Origin: Paenibacillus tengchongensis
GTDB taxonomy: Bacteria; Bacillota; Bacilli; Paenibacillales; Paenibacillaceae
Length of the DNA stretch: 64,000 nucleotides
Assembly (NCBI RefSeq): GCF_008973665.1
Contig: NZ_WACP01000012.1
Location: forward strand, 179,415-243,414
Reading direction: 5' to 3'
Within the stretch, counting starts at the first letter, position 1, and each line of letters starts with the position of its first letter. Below are positions 42,908 to 50,798 of the stretch, piece by piece. The notes below the pieces were generated by a model, which did not search any database, had not been told where the DNA came from, and worked only from the letters and a program-made list of their open reading frames with translations. The translations under genes were made by a program, and so were the position numbers.

Positions 42908-43684
42908 ATGGAAGTGAGCCTTTATTCCGAAGAAGCGCAGCTCTACCTCCGCCATGCGGAGCTGATGCGTGAACACATTCCGTCATTCGGGGAATACCCG
43001 TTTCATCTGCCGGCGGTGCGGGAGCTCAGGCGCCTTGAGTTTAAGCATCAGGTAACCTTTCTGGTCGGGGAGAACGGGACAGGCAAGTCGACGCTGCTGG
43101 AGGGGATCGCTGCGGCATGGGGGTTTAACCCGGAGGGAGGGACCCTGAACTTTTCCTTCAGCACCCAGGCCACCCATTCCGGCCTGCATCAGTATTTGCG
43201 GCTGGCCCGGGGCGTGCGGCGTCCGAAGGATGGATTTTTCCTGCGGGCGGAAAGCTTCTATAACGTGGCTTCCTACATTGACCGGCTGGATGAGGAGCCT
43301 GACCGGTTCGGTCCGCCGCTGAAGCACTCCTACGGCGGGAAATCGCTGCATGAGCAGTCGCACGGCGAGTCGTTTTTTGCAGCCTTTGTCCACCGCTTCA
43401 GCGGCCAGGGACTATACCTGCTGGATGAACCCGAGGCTGCGCTGTCGCCGCTGCGGCAAATGTCGCTGTTAGTGCGCATGCATGAGCTGGTGGAGCGCAG
43501 ATCGCAGTTTATCATCGCCACCCACTCGCCGATCCTGCTGGGCTATCCGGGGGCACAGATTTATTTGCTGGACGGGGAGGATATCCGCAGCGTGGCGTAC
43601 GAGGAGACGGATCATTACGCCATCACCAAGGCGTTCTTGAACGACCGCAGCGGGATGCTGCGCGAGCTGCTGAGCAGCGAGTAG
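42908..43684 (+). CDS. AAA/ABC-type ATPase (RecF/SMC-like fold)
   Basis: A 258-residue soluble ATPase. Walker A is FLVGENGTGKSTLLEGIAA (residues about 51-69). SYGGKSLHEQSHGESFF is the ABC signature region, GLYLLDEPEAALSPLRQ is Walker B, and FIIATHSPILLGYPGAQIYL carries the H-loop. The layout without membrane partners fits the predicted ATPases (YefP-like, COG3910) that occur singly. GGAGA lies upstream of the ATG. It has no partner gene beside it, so a toxin or OLD-like defence role is not supported. Confidence 0.8.
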   Translation: MEVSLYSEEAQLYLRHAELMREHIPSFGEYPFHLPAVRELRRLEFKHQVTFLVGENGTGKSTLLEGIAAAWGFNPEGGTLNFSFSTQATHSGLHQYLRLARGVRRPKDGFFLRAESFYNVASYIDRLDEEPDRFGPPLKHSYGGKSLHEQSHGESFFAAFVHRFSGQGLYLLDEPEAALSPLRQMSLLVRMHELVERRSQFIIATHSPILLGYPGAQIYLLDGEDIRSVAYEETDHYAITKAFLNDRSGMLRELLSSE

Positions 43685-44025
43685 GGCCGGGAAAGTGCAG
43701 CGTGCCGGCTTCGCTGCTCGAGTGTGGTTCCTCTTCTGCCTTTTGCGTCCTCAGTTGCGAAGGCAAACCCCTGAACAGCGCCCCGCAGACCTGCTGCAGC
43801 GTCCAGACGCTTTGTATCGTGAAGCATAATTAGTCCACAAAAGCGCACCGCCCGGGCCTGCCAGCGCTTACGGACTCGGATGCACCTATTTTTCGTAATT
43901 GTCCAAAGGCTTGTCTGCAGAACCTGCCTCCCCTATTTCCGATTAAGAGACTCCAATCTGAACAGGACCAGACCATTTTTCACCACTACCGCTCCCGGCC
44001 CCCGGGCTTGCACCCACGACAAAAA
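43685..44025. other. Intergenic stretch without a recognised gene
   Basis: No ORF with a ribosome site, no repeat and no RNA is recognised between the ATPase gene and the Spo0E-like gene apart from the latter's terminator. Confidence 0.35.
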
Positions 44026-44053
44026 GACACTCCGGCGATGCTGCCAAAGTGTC
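44026..44053 (-). terminator. Terminator of the Spo0E-like gene
   Basis: GACACT/AGTGTC with an inner GGC/GCC stem, followed by TTTTTG on the minus strand, 30 bp past the stop. Confidence 0.75.
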
Positions 44054-44082
44054 TCCTATATGTCCCTTGCGACGTTTCTCTA

Positions 44083-44256
44083 CTAAATGAGCTGATCATC
44101 CTTGTCGGCAAGGAAATCGATGTACTCGTTAATGAGCTCGTCAAGCTTGATGGATTGGCTGAGCACCCGGGCATCCTGCATTCCCAGCTCCAGCGCCAGG
44201 CGGTTCAGCTCCTGTCTGGCCTGCTCGATCCTGATCCGGTAATCCTCATTTCCCAT
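44083..44256 (-). CDS. Spo0E-family aspartyl-phosphate phosphatase
   Basis: A 57-residue helical-hairpin protein. Helix 1 is RIRIEQARQELNRLALE, helix 2 starts after SQSIKLDELINEYI, which is the SQxLD family motif (SQSIKLD, with Asp as the catalytic-site residue). Such proteins dephosphorylate Spo0A-P and delay sporulation. AAGGGGG lies 7 nt before the ATG. It is a single-gene unit with its own promoter and terminator. The gene is short and easy to overlook. Confidence 0.88.
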   Translation of the reverse strand: MGNEDYRIRIEQARQELNRLALELGMQDARVLSQSIKLDELINEYIDFLADKDDQLI

Positions 44257-44325
44257 AATGGCCCCCTTCTTCGCCGAGGCTGCCCTGCAAGCCGACTTCT
44301 ATTAATTTACTAAAGTTCCAAACAC

Positions 44326-44355
44326 ATTGTATTCTATAATAGGCCCAAGGGTCAA
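44326..44355 (-). promoter_or_regulatory. Sigma-A promoter of the Spo0E-like gene
   Basis: TTGACC, 18 nt, TACAAT on the minus strand, about 70 bp upstream of the start codon. Confidence 0.6.
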
Positions 44356-44403
44356 TTGATGATCCGCAAAATGTACTTGGGGTAATGAGCGTACACCAGC
44401 CCC

Positions 44404-45849
44404 TCAAGACAGACCCAGACCGGATTTCCCCGCCCTCAGGGTCCGCGCCAGCATTACCGTCTTGTGCACCGCCCAGGCAAACATAACTACCGCCATCATA
44501 TCGAAAGAGACATTAAAGAGGAACAAATGCTTGCCGATATCCGCCCGGCCGTCGCCGAGAATCGGTACAAGGAACGAGAAAAGCCCGATCAGTCCCAGCA
44601 GCATCAGCAGCTCTCCGGCAATCCGCTCCCGCACCTTGCGCGTCCGGAAATACTCCCAGCACACACCGGCATAATAGATGAAGTAGAACACAGCCAGGAA
44701 CCACAGCGTATCCGGTACAAGCTCCCGCTTGAACTGGCTCCAGCCGCTATAAGCGTAAGTTAAGGCGCCCGGAGCTTTACCCTCGCTTTTCTCATAATTG
44801 CCCAGATAGTAAGGCCGGATGTCCATACTGTTCGTCGCAGCATATTCCATATTATCTATCAGACGGGCCGGATGCTTCAGATAGAACAGCAGCACATCGC
44901 CGTGCGAGATCCGGTTGTAGAAATCGCCTTTCAGGGAAGGATCATCTTGTTTAATCGCCGTATTTGTCTGAAAATAATTCGTTCCCGCCAGCACCTTCAG
45001 CCGCTCCGGCAGGCCCAGGTCCCGCAGATCCCCCTCCACATCCGGAGATTCGTTCAGAATCCCGAAGAACACCGTCTGGTACAGATTAATATGCTTCAGT
45101 TCTTTGGGAGCCGTCACATAGAGCACGATAGACAAGAGGCAGACCGCGGCTGCGAACCAACGTGCCAGCTTGCGCCAGTTCCCCATGCCGTCCAGCTTCG
45201 CCAAGCGCAGGAAGATCAGGGCGAAGGCGATACCGACGGGAGCGTTCTGGATTTTGGAGCAAACGAGGAAGAGCACCGCAATCATAAACAGGGTCAGGTC
45301 CCTACCCGAAGGCTTCTCCTTCGCCGTCAGCCTGAGGCCAAGCGCAAAGGTGAGCAGCATAAAGACCATCGACACCGGCTCGCCGAACAAGGAATTGAAG
45401 TAGGCCAAATAACCGATATCATAGAAAACAAACAGCACCGCCGCCGCCAGCAGCAAGCCCAGCACATAGGACCTCTTCGCGCCCAGCTTCACGGTCAGCC
45501 AGGTGGCTGCCAGCAGCAGCAGGCCGTAAACCGCCGCCAGCAGGCGGATATCGAAGTAGCTCCCGTGGAAGATGCCGGACAGCAGTCTCGGCAGCAGCAC
45601 CAGCAGAATCTGTGAGGACGGATAAAAGCCGAGAAACAGATTTTCATAGGAGAACCGGGAATGGCTGTAGCTGAAAAAACGGTCGGCATAGCTCTCCTCA
45701 CCATAATAGTGCAGGCCGACCGTATTCATCATCCGCAGAAAATCACCGTTGTCGGCGACGCCGACAAACGGCTGCAGAAACAGCAGGTACAGGATCAGCC
45801 CCAGGCCGATCAGCACGGCGAACATTTGCGGTTTGTTCCATTTCTTCAT
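44404..45849 (-). CDS. Polytopic membrane glycosyltransferase, WsfD-like
   Basis: A 481-residue protein with 10-12 hydrophobic spans. After the first span comes GVADNGDFLRMMNTVGLHYY, an acidic extracytoplasmic loop of the kind that holds the catalytic Asp in GT-C enzymes. Later loops include KIQNAPVGIAFALIFLRL and DGRADIGKHLFLFNVSFDMM. I take it as related to WsfD-type hexose transferases of S-layer glycan synthesis. It sits 11 bp downstream of the LtaS-like gene, in the same operon, so it may decorate the polymer made there (inference). Confidence 0.6.
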   Translation of the reverse strand: MKKWNKPQMFAVLIGLGLILYLLFLQPFVGVADNGDFLRMMNTVGLHYYGEESYADRFFSYSHSRFSYENLFLGFYPSSQILLVLLPRLLSGIFHGSYFDIRLLAAVYGLLLLAATWLTVKLGAKRSYVLGLLLAAAVLFVFYDIGYLAYFNSLFGEPVSMVFMLLTFALGLRLTAKEKPSGRDLTLFMIAVLFLVCSKIQNAPVGIAFALIFLRLAKLDGMGNWRKLARWFAAAVCLLSIVLYVTAPKELKHINLYQTVFFGILNESPDVEGDLRDLGLPERLKVLAGTNYFQTNTAIKQDDPSLKGDFYNRISHGDVLLFYLKHPARLIDNMEYAATNSMDIRPYYLGNYEKSEGKAPGALTYAYSGWSQFKRELVPDTLWFLAVFYFIYYAGVCWEYFRTRKVRERIAGELLMLLGLIGLFSFLVPILGDGRADIGKHLFLFNVSFDMMAVVMFAWAVHKTVMLARTLRAGKSGLGLS

Positions 45850-45860
45850 CGGTAGACCCC

Positions 45861-47762
45861 TTACCGCTGCGGGAGCAGCTTCACGTATTGATCGGACAAT
45901 TCCATCAGCTTGAGAATATAATCATAATCGCTGCGGTACCTGCTGAAGTCCTCCACCGGCTCCAGCGTAGACAGCGATACCGCCTCACCGTCGTCAAAGC
46001 CGGCGCCCGGTACAAAGAGAATATCATTGTTGAAAAAAGAGCCGGTCGGCAAATAGTAGCGCATCCCGACCACATTGCGGTCAATGTTCAGCAGATCCTG
46101 CCCGAAGGCCGTAAAGCCCTCCCCGCTCAGCGGGATGCCGAGCAGATTCGCGATCGTCGGCAGGAAGTCGAGCTGCCCGCCCGTTTGATCCGTCACCACG
46201 CCTTGCTTCATGCCAGGCGCATGGATCATGAACGGAATGTTGAAGCGGCTGATCCGTTGGTCATAGGGAATGCCCAGTGCTTCCTCCACCTGCTGCGCCG
46301 GCACATCCTTCGGCTGCAGGCCGAAGTGGTCCCCGTACAGCACCAGCACAGTATCGTCCCATAAGCCCTGCTGCTTGAGCAATTCAATGAAAGTGCCAAT
46401 AGCATAATCGGTGTAATTGATCGCTGTCAGATAATCGCCAAGCATCGTCCCCTGCAGCTGGTCCGGCAGCGTAATCCGTTTCGCTTCCTCGGGAATACGG
46501 AACGGATGATGGCTGGACACCGTCACAAGCTGGGCATAAAAAGGTGTACCCTGCCGCTGCAGCGCGGCCAGCTTCTCCGCTGCCGTAATGTACAGCTGCT
46601 CGTCGGAAGCGCCGAAGGCATTGAAATGATCGTTCGTAAAATCATCCTTATCATAATAGCCGTTAAAACCGAGTGCCGGATACATCCGGCTGCGGTTCCA
46701 GAACCCGGCTTTGTTCACGTGGAACGTATAGGCTTCGTAGCCCCTCTCCCGCAGCAGGCGGGGCAGGCTGGGCAGCGTCCGGTCGCTGAACCCGGTGGAC
46801 ATCGCCAGCGTGCCGATCGGATAGATCGAGGTATTGCTCATGAACTCGGCATCGGAGGTATTGCCGGGCCCGATCTGCTGAAAGACCCGGGGAAAGTAAA
46901 AGCTCTCACCGGCCAGCCCGTTCAGCACCGGGGTCAGCTCCTGGCCCTCCAGCGACTGAAAGAGCGGGAAATTCTGAAAGGCTTCCATTTGAATCACAAT
47001 TACATTTTTACCCTTTTGTGAGCCAAAGTAATCGGGCACCGCCCCGGGCGGCTGATCACTGTAACCGTAGGAAGCCTGAAGCTCCTTTATGTCATCAGCC
47101 GTTTCGCCAATGTCGCCTGTACCGACCAGTCCGTTGTCCTCCTGAGCCTTGATGGCCGCAACCGCCTCATAATTAAGAAAGCCCGCGCTTTCCGCCTGTA
47201 CCAGCTCATTGGTAATATCACGGGCGCTGCGGATGGAGTAGAGTGACAAGGCGCCGCCGCAGATGACCGAGACGAGGATGACGATCAGGAAAGCTCTCCG
47301 TGTCCTGCGCTGCGGCACGTTCCGGCGAAAGTCCGGGCCGGCAGTTCCTCTCCATCTGCGGAACAAGGCGTATACCAGCAGCACCGCGAAATCGGCAAAG
47401 AACAGATAGTCCAACGCCCGGATAGTCGATTCGACGCTCTCCTTGACCTGAAACACCTGATTCAGCTCATAGAAGGCCAGATAAGTCGGCACTGAGCCGA
47501 AATGGTTGAAATAGACACTGCTCGCGAACAACAGCACCGACAGCACGCCATTCCATATCCAGTAGACAGCGGTTCTCGCCCGCGCCGGCGTAATCAGTGT
47601 CGACAGCCCCAGAAGCAGCAGCACCGGAGCCAGATCATAGGCGATCCATTCCCAGGCGATCCGGTCAAACAACAGCAGCCGCAGAAGCAGCAGCTTGAGC
47701 CACATCAGCCCGGCGACAAGGTAAAAATGGGCGCTAAGCTGCCCATAGGTCCTATTCTTCAT
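45861..47762 (-). CDS. LTA synthase family sulfatase (phosphoglycerol transferase)
   Basis: A 633-residue membrane enzyme. Five spans occupy residues 1-190. The extracellular sulfatase-fold domain follows: NVIVIQMEAFQNF (metal ligand Glu), QIGPGNTSDAEFMSNTSIYP (catalytic Thr in GNTSDAEF), FSDRTLPSLPRLLRERGYEA, LVTVSSHHPFRIPEEAKRI and LVLYGDHFGL (metal ligands). It transfers glycerol phosphate from phosphatidylglycerol to build lipoteichoic acid or a primer. The ATG has AGGAGAG upstream, and a clear promoter lies 136 bp upstream. The length is typical for LtaS/YfnI proteins. Confidence 0.9.
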   Translation of the reverse strand: MKNRTYGQLSAHFYLVAGLMWLKLLLLRLLLFDRIAWEWIAYDLAPVLLLLGLSTLITPARARTAVYWIWNGVLSVLLFASSVYFNHFGSVPTYLAFYELNQVFQVKESVESTIRALDYLFFADFAVLLVYALFRRWRGTAGPDFRRNVPQRRTRRAFLIVILVSVICGGALSLYSIRSARDITNELVQAESAGFLNYEAVAAIKAQEDNGLVGTGDIGETADDIKELQASYGYSDQPPGAVPDYFGSQKGKNVIVIQMEAFQNFPLFQSLEGQELTPVLNGLAGESFYFPRVFQQIGPGNTSDAEFMSNTSIYPIGTLAMSTGFSDRTLPSLPRLLRERGYEAYTFHVNKAGFWNRSRMYPALGFNGYYDKDDFTNDHFNAFGASDEQLYITAAEKLAALQRQGTPFYAQLVTVSSHHPFRIPEEAKRITLPDQLQGTMLGDYLTAINYTDYAIGTFIELLKQQGLWDDTVLVLYGDHFGLQPKDVPAQQVEEALGIPYDQRISRFNIPFMIHAPGMKQGVVTDQTGGQLDFLPTIANLLGIPLSGEGFTAFGQDLLNIDRNVVGMRYYLPTGSFFNNDILFVPGAGFDDGEAVSLSTLEPVEDFSRYRSDYDYILKLMELSDQYVKLLPQR

Positions 47763-47897
47763 CGCAATCTCTCCTGTCCTGCCATATGCGAGCCATTTTG
47801 CTGTATAAGCTGCAATTAAAGCCGCTTAATAACAAGCCGCTCCACCCGGCAATTTGTAAAGTAACGTCCTGTTTTCTGTAAAATATCGGATTTCACT

Positions 47898-47926
47898 AGT
47901 ATAACAATACTTGTATTCCAGTTCAA
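47898..47926 (-). promoter_or_regulatory. Sigma-A promoter of the LtaS-like operon
   Basis: TTGAAC, 17 nt, TATACT on the minus strand. The untranslated leader would be about 130 nt. Confidence 0.7.
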
Positions 47927-47960
47927 AGCGGAGCCAGCCGGGGAATGCCGGCATAAAAAA

Positions 47961-47994
47961 GAGACAAGATGCCCGGAAAACGGGCTCTCGTCCC
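47961..47994 (-). terminator. Terminator of the sigma/anti-sigma operon
   Basis: A long imperfect stem around GCCCG/CGGGC with a TTTT loop, followed by TTTTTT on the minus strand, 26 bp past the anti-sigma stop. Confidence 0.8.
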
Positions 47995-48019
47995 TATAGT
48001 ACAAACGGAATGAAGAAGA

Positions 48020-49237
48020 TCAATTCACCGGTTCAACTAACAGCTCGTGTTCCACCATCTTAGTAAAGCTAAAAAAGACACCGTTAAGATTATAAGAGGC
48101 CTGAATATCCGGCACGTCCTTGTCACTCGAGACGAAGGTAACCGTTCCCGGCGTTGGCTGGTTCTTCACCAGAACGTAGTCCTCCAGCCGGATGCCGAAC
48201 AGCCCGTCGGCAACGGCTGCAGCCGTGCTCTGCAGCTGCGCATCTACCATCGCCAGCAGCGCCTGGTCCTGTTCGGCCCGCTTCTCCGGATCATCGGGTT
48301 TGGCAATTTGCAGCGTAGCATCCGATATGCCGAACAATTCGAGCGTATCGTAATCCAGCCCAACGGTTGCCAGCACGTTGTCATCATTACCGTACGTCAG
48401 GCCAATAAAGTTCTTCTTATCGCCGACATATCGCCAGGCATAATGAAACCGCATATTCTGCGGGTTGCCCAGCTTCTCTATTGCCTCCACACCTATCAGT
48501 AATGCTTCTGGTCGTATATCACCCTCATCAACCATAAAGTGGGCATACGAGTAGACACCATTATTAAATTGAATACTGGCGGTTCCGCCGGATACCGTTA
48601 CATTGTCATAAATTTGCGCAGGCTCGCTGTCTGAGGCTCTATAGTTGATGCCGCGCCTTACACTCTCCGGCTTATACTCGCCTTTATATCCCAACTCCCG
48701 CAATTTCTCTTCGCCCTTCGCGAGCAGTTGCCCATCGGCTTCCTCCGGAGTAAGTGAAGCGTCGATCGACGCCATAACGACCTCCCCGGTTTCTGCGCTG
48801 ACTAAGACAAAAGCGAAGCCCCCGACTCCGTCTTCGTACATCAGCCTGGCTTGCTCGTAGCCGCCCGGCCAGTCCATCGACTTGAACGGAAGCGTCCTGC
48901 CGATGTACTGCTGCATCAAGCGTTCCGCCGCCGCCTTCATCTCTTCATCGGTAGCCTCCGGGACCGTCTGGACAGCCGGGGAGGCGGTAGCCGCGGGAAC
49001 CGCCGGTTCCCTTCCGGTCTCCTGGCCGAAATACACGGCTCCCGCCCCGGCAAAGAGCAGGATTCCTGCCACGGCGGCCACCCAGCCGCGGCGCCTCGAT
49101 TGCCGCCGCTTCGGCTCCGTCCCGCCGCCCGTCAGCCGCTGCATCACCTGATCGGCATGGGCATCCGTGAACCGGCTTTGCTCATACGGCCCCTTGCGGG
49201 CCTGTTCATACCACTGCGGCTTGCGCTCTTCCATCAT
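48020..49237 (-). CDS. Putative transmembrane anti-sigma factor / stress sensor
   Basis: A 405-residue protein. Residues 1-48 are cytoplasmic and basic (RLTGGGTEPKRRQSRRRGW), residues about 49-70 are a membrane span (VAAVAGILLFAGAGAVYFG), and the rest is extracytoplasmic. The outer part has PepSY-like features (MVDEGDIRPEALLIGVEAIE, DASLTPEEADGQLLAKGEEK). Its start overlaps the sigma gene stop by 1 bp, the usual layout of an ECF sigma factor and its membrane anti-sigma. The N-terminus is short for a ZAS domain and lacks the HxxxCxxC zinc motif, so inhibition by this protein is inferred from position only. Confidence 0.65.
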   Translation of the reverse strand: MMEERKPQWYEQARKGPYEQSRFTDAHADQVMQRLTGGGTEPKRRQSRRRGWVAAVAGILLFAGAGAVYFGQETGREPAVPAATASPAVQTVPEATDEEMKAAAERLMQQYIGRTLPFKSMDWPGGYEQARLMYEDGVGGFAFVLVSAETGEVVMASIDASLTPEEADGQLLAKGEEKLRELGYKGEYKPESVRRGINYRASDSEPAQIYDNVTVSGGTASIQFNNGVYSYAHFMVDEGDIRPEALLIGVEAIEKLGNPQNMRFHYAWRYVGDKKNFIGLTYGNDDNVLATVGLDYDTLELFGISDATLQIAKPDDPEKRAEQDQALLAMVDAQLQSTAAAVADGLFGIRLEDYVLVKNQPTPGTVTFVSSDKDVPDIQASYNLNGVFFSFTKMVEHELLVEPVN

Positions 49238-49842
49238 TATTCCCGCCCCCTTAGCTGTTCCTGGACTTTGCGCCGCGCCCGGTGAAGGCGCGATTTGACC
49301 GTTCCTTCCGGCAGTCCGGTCAATCCGGCAATCTCCCGCACCGACAGCTCCGCCTTGAGATCAAGCACCAGCACTTCGCGCAGCTTCAGCGGCAGCCGCA
49401 TAATGATCTCCCAAATCTCGGCCACCCTCCGGTTGCCCATATACTCCATCTCCGCCGAGGCGGACATACCGGCCTGCCGCATTACCCGCTCCTCATGCTC
49501 CGTGTCTGCGGCGTTCAAGGTCTGCTGCCGTCCGCCCCATAGCCCCAGGCGGAAATATTTCGATTTGCGGTATGAGAATACAGTATTGCGGGCAATCGTG
49601 AATAGCCATGCTTTAAAGGTCGAGGTCCCCTGGTACGTCGCGATGCGGTAATAGCATTTCACGAAGACCTCCTGCGCCAGATCATCGGCCGTCTCGCCGT
49701 TCCCGGTCAAATAGTAGATATAATTCCAAATTTCATCCCCGTACAGCCGCATAATCTCTCTCAGCTGGTCTTCATCCAGGGCTTGCGCCCGTTTCAGCCC
49801 CTCAAGTTCGAGTTGGATCTCCAAGTAATAATCACCCCTCAC
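49237..49842 (-). CDS. ECF RNA polymerase sigma factor
   Basis: A 201-residue sigma-70 family member. Region 2 is at about residues 30-95 (YLTGNGETADDLAQEVFVKC, STFKAWLFTIARNTVFSYRR-like). Region 4 is at about 145-198 (LPLKLREVLVLDLKAELSVR, GLPEGTVKSRLHRARRKVQE). The start is GTG, with AGGAGG about 10 nt upstream. It probably responds to envelope stress through the adjacent membrane protein. Upstream, GGTTAC with CGTA 14 nt on could be an autoregulated ECF promoter, but this is weak. Confidence 0.9.
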   Translation of the reverse strand: MRGDYYLEIQLELEGLKRAQALDEDQLREIMRLYGDEIWNYIYYLTGNGETADDLAQEVFVKCYYRIATYQGTSTFKAWLFTIARNTVFSYRKSKYFRLGLWGGRQQTLNAADTEHEERVMRQAGMSASAEMEYMGNRRVAEIWEIIMRLPLKLREVLVLDLKAELSVREIAGLTGLPEGTVKSRLHRARRKVQEQLRGRE

Positions 49843-49925
49843 TATATATGACCTCCTAAGCAGCCGGATGGTTCCCTGTTTACGAATAATATAATGAAGT
49901 AACCGGATTTCCTAACGTCAATTCT

Positions 49926-50106
49926 ATTGCATTCTCTACAATAGATTAGACCAATAAATTCGCCATGCCGCTATCTGCTGTATTTTGTACATTTGATTTT
50001 CTATAATCTCCGCAAAAACGGGCCAATCCAGTAATTCTAATGTACAGAGTACAATAGAATTCATTTTGCGCTGAAAATAAGCCCGATCTATTGCACAGAA
50101 TGCAAT
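49926..50106. repeat. Inverted-repeat element (MITE-like)
   Basis: The left end (49926-49946) and right end (50086-50106) are 21-bp inverted copies, ATTGCATTCTCTACAATAGAT and its near complement, with two mismatches. A third relative of the motif forms a 27-bp near-perfect palindrome at 50034-50060 with TGTACagaGTACA at its centre. The element is 181 bp, with no ORF. It may be a mobile repeat or a set of protein-binding sites near the sigma-factor promoter. Confidence 0.7.
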
Positions 50107-50177
50107 CTGCATAAGATGGGCGAAAGAACCATTCGGCAATGCAGGAGCGCTAAGTAGAGACAGCGCCAAGAAGTGTG

Positions 50178-50262
50178 TGTTAAGTGGAAGTATATGCTAA
50201 GCGAAGGTTTGTGCTAAGCGAAGGTTTGTACTAAGCGGAAGTTTGCGTTAAGCGAAGGTTTG
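50178..50262. repeat. 17-bp tandem repeat, five copies
   Basis: Units begin at 50178, 50195, 50212, 50229 and 50246, with consensus TGCTAAGCGAAGGTTTG. Copies 2 and 3 are identical. The array stops 2 bp before the dispersed repeat that starts at 50264. Confidence 0.85.
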
Positions 50263-50263
50263 G

Positions 50264-50460
50264 AACTTTATATAGCTTGATTTTGGCACACTAATTTAGC
50301 CGTTTTTGCGGATTTGAACCAATTAATTCGATTATCGCATCTTAATTTGGACGATATGGGCGTAATCATTGATTTTCGTCCATAGAAGTGGCGGGTATCC
50401 AACTAGATCTGCGGTAGGCTCCATACAGGTGAATTTAAGTAGCGATTTTCCAACTATATA
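50264..50460. repeat. Dispersed MITE-like repeat, copy 2
   Basis: Matches 1299-1497 in the same orientation at roughly 85 percent by eye. It has the same ends (TATATAG near the left, CCAACTATATA at the right). From here to 50737 no gene is seen. Confidence 0.75.
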
Positions 50461-50737
50461 TGTTGAACAAAAGGACCATACTCCAAAGGCGGGAGTGCGA
50501 AGCGGGAGTTTGGAAACGGAGGAGCTGTATCGCCCGCCTGAAAGCTATCGGGAGCAAAGCCCCATCCTAAGCAGAAGCTGCCACCAGAAATCAACCAGGA
50601 AAAATGTTATTAATCATTAATGCTGGCGGCGGACAGCGGCCGGAAGTCCAAACCTTCCACGGAGTTACGATAAAACCTCATGTTAACTTCAAAAGTTAAA
50701 CCTATCTATTTAAGCAGGCGCAATACATACACAAATA

Positions 50738-50772
50738 CAGACCCCCGTCCTCTGTCCGAGGCTGGGGGTCTG
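50738..50772 (-). terminator. Terminator of the amidohydrolase gene
   Basis: CAGACCCCC/GGGGGTCTG with an inner CCTC/GAGG stem; TATTTGTGT follows on the minus strand. It lies 27 bp past the stop. Confidence 0.8.
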
Positions 50773-50798
50773 CCTGCATTAAGCCATTTTACACGCTG

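Noticed and set aside
42908..43684. OLD/retron/Gabija-type defence ATPase
   Set aside because: No TOPRIM, nuclease or helicase partner is encoded next to it, and the protein is too short for those systems.
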